A DNA stretch of 64,000 nucleotides. It comes from Neostapfia colusana (taxonomy: Eukaryota > Streptophyta > Magnoliopsida > Poales > Poaceae). Position numbers and translations under genes: made by a program. The notes below the pieces were generated by a model. The model worked only from the letters and a program-made list of their open reading frames with translations, was not told the origin of the DNA and did not search any database. Numbering within the stretch: position 1 is the stretch's first letter; each line of letters starts with the position of its first letter. Below, in pieces: positions 1-11,800 of the stretch. Location: assembly GCA_030760725.1 (NCBI GenBank), contig JASWHV010000009.1, positions 111,735,854 through 111,799,853 of the forward strand, read 5' to 3'.

Positions 1-364
1 TCATGACATCTGTGAGGAAACTACCTGTCCAGCAACTGGTGACTTTGTGATAGCTCATTCGCAGACCTTACCATCATATACCCCACCGGTGAGATTTTCT
101 ACCATCGCCGGTATCACATTTTTAGTTTTGTTCCTCATCAAGTTTACTTCGTTGGCTGCATTCCTTTAGGATCCGACAGATTGTGTACCCCTTACCTTTC
201 GTGCCTTACATATCTGGTGGGTGTTATTTCTGATCTCACTCTTTTGACACTTGGGTCTGTTACAGGGTTCTTACACTATCACCATGACGGTTAAGGGAGC
301 TAACAACGAGGAACTGAGCTGCATTTCATTCGGTTTCAGCATCGGGTTTGTGGCCTCCAGTTGA
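1..364 (+). CDS. ML-domain (MD-2-related lipid-recognition) protein, 3' end only
   Basis: The last two exons of a gene that begins left of the window: 2-88 in the frame visible here (GT donor at 89-90) and 266-364 (AG acceptor just before, TGA at 362-364). The 61 visible residues include HDICEETTCP, then HSQTLPSYTPP, then GSYTITM, and end in ELSCISFGFSIGFVASS, the C-terminal half of plant ML-domain proteins (putative phosphatidylglycerol/phosphatidylinositol transfer proteins). These are small secreted or endomembrane lipid binders with a beta-sandwich held by disulfides; the Cys pair in the CEETTC stretch and the late LSC Cys fit that. The intron falls exactly between PP and GS, as in the paralogue at the right edge of the window (62948-63441, minus). 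The lipid ligand cannot be told from sequence. Signal peptide and N-terminal half are out of view. Confidence 0.88.
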
Positions 365-1770
365 ATGAATCTGACATGAGCACTATAAACAGCCATGGAT
401 GTAACTACAAACAGCTTTGTACCCTAGTAGAAAACTCTTTGCCCGCCTTTGGATGTGGCAAAACTTGTGTTCATCCAAGACATTTTATCGAGAGTTGAAC
501 ATCACGATAAAACAAAATATTATGGTATGTATGAAATGAACTTGTTATAACCAATGAAATGTGTTCTCACACACAATGCGGTTTGCGTGCGCTTGCTGTT
601 GATAATGTGTTTACTTGTTAGTTGCAGCACACTACTCTAGACAGATCCTACAAGGGGAAGCTCAAAATTGCACGCTTTCATGTCAGTATGTCAAGGGTAG
701 CTAAATAATAATCTATTAAACTTTGCTATACTCGGTAAGGATGGTTAAACTCCAATATTCCTTTGGTTTGTTCGGTTAGGTATTATTTGTAGGGAGCAGG
801 AAGGGCTATTGTTTCTTTACTGTTTGGAAATGGGATGAACATTATTATACTTTTAGCATCCAAGCAATGCAATGATCTTTGCAAAAAGGCGATGCTAACA
901 TCAAATCTACTAATGTAGTAATAAGTATTCTCTCTGTTTCTTTTTATTTAACGTTGATTAGTTAATGTTTCAAATAAAAAGGAGCATAAGACGTATGTGT
1001 TTGCGATAGAGTGTCAATATCGTCACCATAAATTAATTCATCATATTCATCATGTGATGGGAATCTTGTGCGTTATGGATAATATTTTTGTGCAGTGTGA
1101 AACTTCCGTTGTGTGTGAGAGCACATGTGTGACTATTGAAAGATAAGTGTCCACCTTAAATAAATAGGTTAAACTCTCAGATATAATTAACATCACTAAA
1201 AAAGAAATAAATGCAACAAAAGATAAGAAACTAATATTTTTGAGCTTACTCTAATGTTGCTTGATTGGTGCTAACCTTAAGAATTTCACAAAACACATGA
1301 AATGTAGCTAAACTCTGTTAAGCAACTGTCCACCAAGTGGATGCACACAACTTGCGTCGTCACTCTAAGAATGCCCACGACGGAGTTCAACTACGTCACA
1401 AACACGAAAAACAGACACCAAATATTTTTTAATAATTACATCTTATGATATTGATAATTTTTTATGTATTGAGATATGTCGTTTTTACGATTTAATGTCC
1501 AATTCCCTGTTCTTTATTCTTCTCCATAAGACACCGCTCATTCTTCTCTCCTCTTGGTCTTACTATCACCTTGATTTGCCTAGCTATTCACAAATATTTA
1601 CAAAAGGGAAATTTCAGAGCCCGAATCATATTAAACCACGCAAAAAATGTTTGGAGCGTGTAAACTTGCGCAAAATTTGCAAAAAGACACCCAAATCGTT
1701 TTTTTTTTCGGGGAAATAACACTCTGGCTCTGGCTGGGAGGATAAAATGGCCACCAAAGCCCAAGCCCTC
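365..1770. other. Intergenic spacer, ML-domain gene to HDA15
   Basis: AT-rich DNA with no convincing gene. It holds the 3' UTR of the ML-domain gene, a short MITE-like foldback near 929-990, and the promoter side of HDA15. The small ORF at 1495-1719 has no recognisable family and overlaps low-complexity sequence. Confidence 0.6.
929..990. mobile_element. Degenerate Stowaway-like MITE fragment
   Basis: A short foldback: CTCTCTGTTTCTTTTTATTT on the left is roughly mirrored by AAATAAAAAGGAGC on the right. It resembles the CTCCCTCCG..TTTGACG terminal repeats of the better MITEs at 47579, 49819 and 53937. Boundaries are approximate. Confidence 0.35.
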
Positions 1771-1774
1771 CTCC

Positions 1775-1947
1775 CCTAAACCATTTCCTCTTCGTTCCTC
1801 TCCCCTCTCCCCTCGCAGAATTCCCCGGCTCCGTTCGCGTCGAATTCCTCCACCGAGACGAAGCGCTCCATCCTCTTCGCCCTCGGGTCCCATGAAGCAC
1901 GGCGGATCGTGAGGCCTTGGTCTCGCGCGGCCCTCCTCCTCCTCCAG
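1775..1947 (+). other. Probable 5' UTR exon of HDA15
   Basis: A CT-rich leader ending in CCTCCAG|GTGAGAG (donor at 1948) pairs with the acceptor TGTGCAG at 2829, giving an 882-bp intron in the 5' UTR. The second exon then carries the start codon at 2858. The 5' end is a guess because no clear TATA box was seen. Confidence 0.5.
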
Positions 1948-2857
1948 GTGAGAGCGGAGCTCTCGTCGCCAATCCTCTGATCCTCATCGTTCCTTTCGTA
2001 GTTTGGCATTTAGGGTGGACGTAGCTGCGCGGGGGCGGGTATGGGAAGGAATTTTTTGCCCGTGGGCGGGGACGAGGACGGCGATCGGGATATATCTCAT
2101 CCAATCGGGGATGGGGATAAGGGACGGGCATACATTTCTTCCATGAAGGGTAGCCCCTCGAAGCAACTCAAGGGGTACACCAGCGACGCCACAATACCGG
2201 CTAGCTGCTTCTGGCGACCTGGGGGTGGCAGAGCTCTCGGCTGTGGCGTTAGGTAGGGAGGCCGCCCTTCGTCGCCCTATTGTTCGGTGCGCCTCTGGGG
2301 ACGAGCAAGGTTTTGGAAGGGTTTTATGGAGATTGCGTGGCAAAAGTCGGTGATGCAACGACCTGATTATATATGCATCCCGTAGCAACCCTGTTTCGGG
2401 AACGGAATGATTATGCATCTGACTCCAACGTCCTGACTCGTGTCCCTGACCCCCACAACTGCTGAGGATTACCTCTTGCCTTGGCCCATATGAATAAAAT
2501 CTGTGGAACGTGATTGGCTTGACCGGAAGGGCCGGACAAAGGTCTGTCGTACCTATAGCACTACTCTTTCAGGAAAGTACCTTTCCAATTGTAACGCCAG
2601 AGTTTGTGGCGTTTTGCGGTGTTGTTTAATCGGTAGTCAGCAATGTTGATCCATAGTCCTAATATGGCTGTTATGACTTGTCGTTTAGGGGTGGATGAGT
2701 AGGTCTGCATGCTCGCACTGAGATGTGGCACCCCGTAATGATTAGGGTAATTGATAATGCATTTCGTTTTCTGTTTCAAGTGTTTTTATCGAGCTACCTT
2801 TGTTCATCTGCTGGTCTTTTTCTGTGCAGATTTGAGTGTCGCGCTGGATACTCACTT

Positions 2858-5800
2858 ATGGCATCTAATATGAGTCCACTTGGTGGCAAAGAGGCAGATA
2901 CTGAAGGGAAGTCTTCACTAGATATCTGTGGATTGTGCAATTCTGATGGTGATCATGCTGACGATTTGGTAGAAGTTAAGAGTTCCAAATCAAGATCAAG
3001 TCATGTTGAGATTGCTGACCATGATAACCGTTTGGATGGCGAAGAGGAAAGTTGCATGGCTGTTGATGATCTACCTCAGGAGTCTGAGATAGAACAAGCT
3101 GGTGGTACGCTGGAGGATCTGTTTTTCTTTAATGAAGAAGAGGAAGATGACAGTGACTGGGAACCGACTAGTGGCCTTGTTATGAATAGGTGGTTTTGCT
3201 TGAACTGCACAATGCCAAACATGGACGAGATTACACATTGCTTGGTAAGATAACCTTTTTTTTTTGTTTTCAGGCAACCATGGGACTCATTAAGTGTTAC
3301 AAATTTTATCTCAACATCCAATGACATTGTTTTGACTTGTGTCTTTTTTGTGCATGTTCTCATATTCTAGAATTGCCATGAGCTTAAGGGATCTGATGTA
3401 GCTGGGTATGATGTTTTCAAAACTCAATTTGCACAGGCAGTTTTTTTATCAGCTGACACAGGTGTTGCTTGCACTCATAGCTATGTTTTACTATTATTTT
3501 TCAGCATCAAGTGTCAGATATCCGTCTATAGATGTTAATGCTTGTCTTCTAATTTATATATCAAGATTTGCCTGCATCAAATGATGCGGACCTGTAGGAA
3601 AGTTATTGTATTTCATTACTTGAACTAGTGTTTGATTGCATCAAACTTCTTATAGAAGTTTCAGTGACTGTCTTGGTTGACAACACTAAATATATTTTCT
3701 TTCAACATGATACTTCCAAAATCTCCCAAATGAATATTGTGTAGGTTGAAGAATCGGCAGAACAATGCTAATTATCAGTAAAGGGCATACCCAGTGCTGA
3801 ATGCTCCCACACGTTGTGGGGTCTGGGGAAGGGAATTTCTAGGCAGAACAATGCTAATTATCAGTATTATTTGATTTTCAATTCAGTTGAACTGTAGTAG
3901 ACATCATCATACTGATCAGAAAGATAGCACACAGTATTGATCAGCTACCGTTAGTGAAGGTTGGGGGTTTGCTTAGGTGAATAATACCACCATTTGAGTT
4001 AATTGACCTAACCAAAATTTTTACATTGGGAGTTGTAATTAGAATTGGACTGAAACTAAACCACAAAAGATTCCTAATACACCTTTGTTATCAGGGACAG
4101 CTAATATGAATAAACCTTATTAAACTCGATAAAAAGGAATGCTAAAATAGATTTCTTTTGTCTGACCTCTGTCTGTGGACAAAGATTGACTACACAAGCA
4201 TCTACTGAGATTGGCAACATACTATAAGAGTTTTCGATAGAACCTTTTCAAGTGGTCCAATGCATCCTTTTATCCATACATGCAATGGACAAATTGTTTT
4301 GAGTTCTGACCACTGTATGGTCTAACTCAAACAGATCATATGCACTAGCCCTGCCCCATGTTTCCAAATATGTGTTTAGTTTGCCTGCTGCATGTTCCTT
4401 CCCAAGCTGAGAAAATTCACCCTTGATATTGAGTAATTTAGTCCAGTTGATACTTATTGGTTGGATTTTTTTAATCTCCTGCCGACGACAGGTATGAGGT
4501 ATCTATGGAATTCATACTAGGAAACTATTAACCACCAAAATTACTTGGACCATGATAAAGAAGGAAAGAGATTGTGATCCATTTATTCTCCTTAAAACAG
4601 TAGTTTGAACTAACTGAATGCATGCCAGCACATCATTCTCTCATATGTAGACTGTATTATATTGAACTTCTCATCTGCTCACACCATTCTATACAGAACT
4701 GCCACTGGCATCAACGGCGATTGGTTTTGATGAAAGAATGCTGCTCCACAGAGAGGTTAGTTACGACTTTTTGAGCTCGTTTGTGATTATATGTTTGGAT
4801 ATGATCTCCTAAATCAGTGGTGATAGGTTTTTGTGAGTTACAAGGATTGTCTGCCTAAATATTATTCTTTTGTGCTTTGATGACCATTGTTTGGTTGCAT
4901 GTTGACTCTGATGTATGCCTGTTAAATACCCATCGAAGAACAAAGTAGCAAAAAGAGTGCAGTTTTATATTGCTGGTTTGCATATAAACATGTTAGTTTG
5001 TATATTTGAAATTGAATGCAAGACTGTAAATCCTCCTTTTTGTTGTATTCGGGAGGAATGCCAATGTATTGCCAACTGGAGTTATTTTTTTCTCCATATA
5101 TCTTCCAGCAAAAGTGATAACTTACATAAATGTGTAACTCTTTTGTTCATTATTATTTTCCCCTTTTTTCATGTATTTTTTCGTGCTGGTTTGTGTGTGC
5201 TTGGACTTTTAGGCGTTATTGCTGTATATATGTGTCTAGCAATCTGTTATGTCATAAGTTTATTTATATCCTTTCACAAATCCAGTAACATTTTTATTTT
5301 AGTGTGCCCTAGTTTTCTATCAGCACAGTGTCTGTAATTATAATTGAACTGATGTACCATATTTTCTATGCTCTCAGATAGAAATTAAACCGAATCCACA
5401 TCCAGAAAGGCCAGACCGCCTTCGTGCTATTGCTGCTGGTCTTGTTGCTGCAGGTGCATTCATCATTATCTCTGTTAGTCTGGTTATACGATTCAATTTT
5501 TATGCAGCCTCATATATACTGTAAACCTGTCAAATACCAAGTTTTATTCTTGTAATTATTTGTTAGTTTTGTAGCATGTTCTTTTTGTACATTCAAGAAA
5601 ATGTATTGCTGGAACTCCTACCCATAAGTTGTTACATTTTTTTATTCTGGATTTTTATAACCTGATGATATTATTGCTTTCAGCTAGTAGCTGACTCACT
5701 GTTGTACTCTAAAAAATATGATATTCAAATCATGATGATAGGCAATAACTACATTGATTGTGGTCCTGTAGCAAATATACAAACGTGATTTCCTGTCAAT

Positions 5801-8800
5801 AAAGCAGTTTGATGAACATCCTTTCTTTCCTTTTGCTGCACAAACTAACTGGTATCTCATACTTCAGGAATCTTTCCCTCAAAATGTGCTTTCGTACCTC
5901 CTCGAGAAATCACAAAGGAGGAACTCATGATGGTAAGCAAGAGTTTGTCCAGTTGTTTTGCAGCTGCATCATCTCTGCTGCCATGTATGTCAAATATGGA
6001 TTGTTTGTTTCATAACCCCCTAGATAATCTCAATACACTCAAATTACGGTACTGTAGGTCCATACTCAAGACCACATTGATAGTGTGGAGCAGACAAAGA
6101 ACATGCTTTACAGGTACTGTTTGACTAGTTCATGCTAGTTTCACAATCTCATAGTTCAGTCATATATGTTTTGAGCATAAATGCATGCTGAGCATATGTT
6201 GTCATTTTTTTTTGTGCGCCTACGTTCCTGAAAGGATCTTGATTGCTACAACATCATTCTGAGTTGATTTCTTATGTTGCAGTTACTTCACGTCGGACAC
6301 CTATGCAAATGGATACTCAGCATGTGCCGCCAAACTTGCAGCTGGACTTTGTGCTGATCTTGCTAGTTTGATTGTATCTGGGCGTGTCCGCAATGGCTTT
6401 GCCATGGTACTGTTGATGACCTGTATCTTCAGTTTTTCATCTATCCTTTCTGTATGGTCCAGTGAGATGCAATCTTGAGTAATATTTTATTCTATATCTT
6501 GTGAATAGTACTGATCGTCTCTACTCATTAACAGGTGAGACCTCCTGGGCATCATGCAGGGGTGAAGCAAGCAATGGGATTTTGTCTTCACAACAATGCA
6601 GCTGTTGCTGCATTAGCTGCACAAAGAGCTGGTGCCAAGAAAGTCCTCATAGTTGACTGGGTAATGCTAGCTAAAAGCTGCATCAAAAGATCTATCATTA
6701 AATTTGTTGGTATATGTGAATAAAACTTGTATGGTCAATAATGCAAATATTGTTAAAATCTCACCATTACTATTCTCAATTATTGTTGCAGGATGTGCAC
6801 CATGGAAATGGCACGCAAGAGATATTTGAAGGAAACAATTCGGTGAGTTGGGTCCTTTACTTTTGTTTTAGTGGTCTGTTTTTTTATTAACAGATAAGTG
6901 AAATCCAAACCAACATTTTTTGGAAACTTTGCATCGTTTCCTTATTCTGGTTTTATTATATTTTCCATGATTTTCACTTTTTCTGTGGCCGATATTTTTT
7001 TCTAACAATATCCTCAGCCTCACTGCTAACTAATGTCAACGGTGGGTTGAATAGTTTTGCCTCTTAAAAGTACAGTATGGTGCTTTACCAAACTCCTAAT
7101 TGATGTTGGAAGTACATATGCCCCTTCTCAAAACCATTTTGTTGAGTTCATGATGTGAGTTTCTACGAGGCATAAAGATATGAGCTGCAGCTCCCTTCGA
7201 CTAGTATCATCTTTGTTTGATCATAAATTCTTAAGTTATCCAAGTAAACTGAATTTGACACCTTAATTGTGTTATGTAATCTATTTATAAAAAAGAGCAT
7301 ACCCAGTGCCGAAGGCTCCCACACATGTGGGGTCTGGGGAAGGGTTATCTCTAGACAGCCTTACCCCTGCTTTTGCAGAGAGGCTGGTTCGAACCCAAGA
7401 CCTTAATCACATCTTATTATGCTCACTTGCCACGAATCATATACCTTGGTCATATCTAGATTCATTCGCTGTATCTAGAACTAGTGTTTTTGTTCATTTA
7501 CGGTTACTATCAGTACCCCATGCACTGTCCATCTGCCTACCGCTTATTCTACTACGTTTTCATGAGTGTGCTGGTTGTTGGAATTTGCACTTCATGGAAA
7601 GGTTTTCTTCTGTTTTTAATTTTCAGGTTTTATACATATCATTACATCGTCATGAGGATGGAAGGTTCTACCCTGGAACAGGAGCAGCACATGAGGTGGC
7701 TATCTCTGACTTATTTGCAGTATTAGATTATTTCTTCCAACTGTGGTTAAGTGAATTTTTGATATGATTGCTGAATATTACAAGGAATAATATACATTCA
7801 AATCAAAGTGAATCAATGAAAACCTCTGTGTTTACTTATCAGTATTACTTTGACATTTTTGAGTTCAATTGGATTAGCAGCGTCATTTCCTTGGTTTTTT
7901 TTGTAAGTGAGGTATGTGTAACATAGCTTTGTACAACAGGGCACTAGGACTAGAGTCCAATTACAAAATATTTACTTTTTTATTTCTTGCATGGATATCA
8001 CACCAGGTGGGGACTCTTGATGGCAAAGGTTTCTCGGTTAATATACCTTGGAGCCGAGGTGGTGTTGGAGACAATGACTACATCTTTGCCTTTCAGAATG
8101 TGGTGCTTCCAATAGGTAATGGCAGTGAGAAGGATGCTATTCTTACAAGTTGGTATCGGTAGTAGTTTCTGAGTCTAGCCTCACTTAACTGTAGCATAGA
8201 GGGGTAAAAGAAGTACGTGCTATCCCCTCTTTTTCCCCATTATTCTCATCTGATATGTTTTGTCTTCTAGGAGACATAATATCTTAGATCCTTATTATTA
8301 AAGACAACTAATATAGTTGACACATTGAAATGATCACTACTTTATTTAACAACCGTGCCTTCATGGCAACATTTTTCTTATGTTGATCATACTGCATATT
8401 TTGATTTTTCTTATATGTGAGCAGCTGCAGAATTTGCCCCGGACATCACTATTATATCCGCTGGGTTTGATGCAGCTAGAGGTGACCCCCTGGGTTGTTG
8501 TGATGTAAGATTTCTCCTAATTTTTATTACTGAATTGTACCAGTAACTCTGTATTGTTGCATTTTCTGGGAAACGGATGATAGCACTCAACACTCACGGC
8601 TTTCTAGTGGAAGTTAGGCTAACCTTCATTTCCAAATTGTTTGGAAATAACAAAATTGAATTCACACAGACTTCCTCGCTTATAGAACCTTAGAGTCCAA
8701 GGGGTTTAGACTTAGTAGGACCAAAACCGAGTATATGAGGTGCGACTTTAGTGGTGTTGTTGTGGATGCATTTGTGGGCCGCCAATATGGTCGGCGTGGG

Positions 8801-11800
8801 GCCCACAAAGCCCACAACTAGGCCGGCCAGGCCCTGCAGCCGCACCAGGAAAATATTTAGAAGAATTAATTAGATAATGTTTAGGAATAAAAGGGAGTTA
8901 TAGATTGAATCAGTTTAGATAGAAAGAAATAGACTAAAAAAAGGGAAGAAAAGAATCCTAGTCAGTTTGGGGGATTATCCCCAAACAGACTAGGAGTAGG
9001 CTGCGGCCAAAGGGGGGGGGTCCTGTCCCCCCTTTATAAGCAGCCCCCCTCCCTCATGTTTTGAGCATCCAGGAAAAAATAAGAATCCCCGTTGAGGGTT
9101 GTTCTTCTCCTTGGATCACGGTGGCTTCGAACCCTAACCCTAGCCGCCGTGACCAGCTACTTTGTCCCCCACGTTACGTACTGCGCAGCTGCCCCCACGC
9201 CTCCTCGCTGCTGGTTTCTCCCCTGCGCAGCCCTAAGCGCAGCCAAGGGGTCTCCCCCCTCCCTATTTCTCAGCATTTGGTATCAAGAGACTCCGGGGCA
9301 GCGACCATGTCCGGCCCCGTGGACGATTCTGGGACTTTCACCCTCCAAGATCTCGGCAACATGATGAGCAAGATGATGGGGCAGATAGACACCATCAACA
9401 AGCGCTTGGACCGCCACGATATGCGCCTTGCGCGCTTTGAGAAGGCACCGGAGCGGGAGCTCTCCGGTGGCGAGGACTTGCAACAAAACTCACCGCAGGG
9501 CAGCAACCTTCCCCGCAGCTGCGGCAGCGGCAAGGGCGGCGGCGGTGGCAGCGGTGGCCATGGCGGCAACGACGACCACTACAGTACCAGGCGCCCACCG
9601 GGACGCCCGACCTTCAACGACAGCGGGCTGCGTCGCCACAAGGTCAATTTCCCCAAGTTCGACGGGGAAACAGATCCGCTGCCCTGGCTCACCAAGTGTG
9701 AGACATACTTCCGAGGGACACGTACGATGCCAGAAGAAAAGGTGTGGCTCGCGTCTCTCCACCTGGAGGGTGTCGCGGCCGAGTGGTACACTGCTCTAGA
9801 ACGTGACTGTGGCATCGTGTCCTGGGAGCGGTTCGCGGACTTCGTCAACATGCGCTTCGGGCCTCCGCTCCGCTCCAACGACCTGGCGGAAATTAAAGAT
9901 CTCCGTCGTACTGGCACGGTTGAGGAATATCAGCGTCAATTCCTGGTCCTTCTTTGTCGTTGCGAGGACCTCAGCCAGCGCCAGCAGATCAACCTCTTCA
10001 CAGCTGGCCTCGGCGAGCCACTTAGAACGGATGTGGAGCTGCAGTTTCCCACTAATCTACAAACCGCTATGAGTCTGGCCAGAGCCTTTGAACGTCGACT
10101 TGCGGCAATAACAGATAGCGGAATACAGAAGGGCGCCGCCTCTCAACGCTCCACGCGCTCTTCTATTGTGTCCCGCGCCTCTGCTACGGCCTCAAGTGGC
10201 AGTTCTATAGCACCCGCCCCGACATCGTCAACAACGGCATCTTCTCACCCACGCTTCAAACGCCTTACACCCGATGAGATGGCTGCTAAGCGGGCAAGCG
10301 GCGAGTGCTATCACTGCCCTGAACGGTACACACCGGACCATAAGTGTGCCGGCAAAGGAATCTTCCTTCTGGAGCTTGACGACGATGATGACGTTGACGC
10401 GACCGTAGCTGATATGGGCATCTCCTTACACGCCCTGACCGGCATCGACTTCGCCAACACAATGAAGCTCCATGTCTACGTCCACGGCAACCTACTGACA
10501 GCATTGGTCGACACAGGGTCCACTCACACCTTCATCAGGGAACCACTCATCAAGGAGCTCGGCCTGATGATGTTGCCACGATCAGGCGTCGGCGTCCGAG
10601 TCGCCAACGGCGACTCTATCTCCTGTACAGGCATCCTTCCACGTGTACCCTTGATGATTGCAGGGGATCGCTTCGACGTCACATGCTACGCACTTCCACT
10701 GGACGGCTTTGACTTTGTTCTAGGAGTCCAGTGGCTGCGATCTTTGGGACCCATTCTCTGGAACCTTGAGGACCTCACGATGAAATTGTGGCGCGGGGAC
10801 CGTGAGGTGATCTGGACGGGGCTGCGAAGTTCAACTCCGGTATGTGCCTCTCTAGCACCACCTATTGATATGATGGGCGCCCTCCTGGATGGCTTCCAGG
10901 ACCTCTTCGACGAGCCACGCGGGCTTCCTCCTGCACGACGCCACGACCACCAAATCAGGCTCTTGCCGGGCACAACTCCAGTAGCTGTCCGGCCGTACCG
11001 CTACCCCCAGCTTCTTAAAGACGAGATTGAGAAGCAATGCGCTGAGATGCTTCGCCAAGGCATCATCCGAGAATGCACATCTGCATTTTCCTCGCCAGTA
11101 CTGTTGGTCCGAAAAGCCAATGGCACGTGGCGCTTCTGCATCGACTACCGCGAGCTCAACGCCAGAACTTTGAAAGACAAGTTCCCGATTCCGGTGGTTG
11201 ACGAGCTACTGGACGAGCTTCGCGGCGCAAGGTTCTTCACCAAGCTTGACCTCCGCAGCGGCTACTTTCAAGTGCGCATGCACTCGGACGACATTGAAAA
11301 GACAGCATTCCGAACTCATCGAGGCCACTATGAGTTCTTGGTGATGCCATTCGGCCTCACCAATGCGCCGTCCACGTTCCAGTCGTTGATGAACGACGTC
11401 CTCGACCCCTACATCAGAAAATTTGTGCTTGTCTTCTTTGATGACATATTGGTGTATAGCAGGACCTGGGTCGAACACCTTCAGCACGTCAAGCAGGTGT
11501 TCCAGACACTACGGACAAACAAGTTGTTCCTGAAGAAATCTAAGTGCTTCTTCGGCCAGGAGACTGTGTCCTACTTAGGACACATCATATCCGCTCACGG
11601 CGTGGCAATGGATCCGACCAAGGTGGAGGCCGTGGAACGTTGGCCTACACCTCGGTCCTTACGAGCCTTGCGAGGTTTTCTCGGGCTCACCGGCTACTAC
11701 CGCAAGTTCATTGCGGGGTATGGTGCGGTGGCCGCACCCCTCACCGCCCTACTAAAGCGGGAAGCATTCCGCTGGACTGATGATGCGCAGGACGCTTTCT

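Noticed and set aside
9061..9306. Upstream extension of the gypsy gag-pol frame into the 5' LTR
   Set aside because: It has no proper ATG at its start, overlaps the LTR and primer-binding site, and the ATG at 9307 is the natural Gag start.
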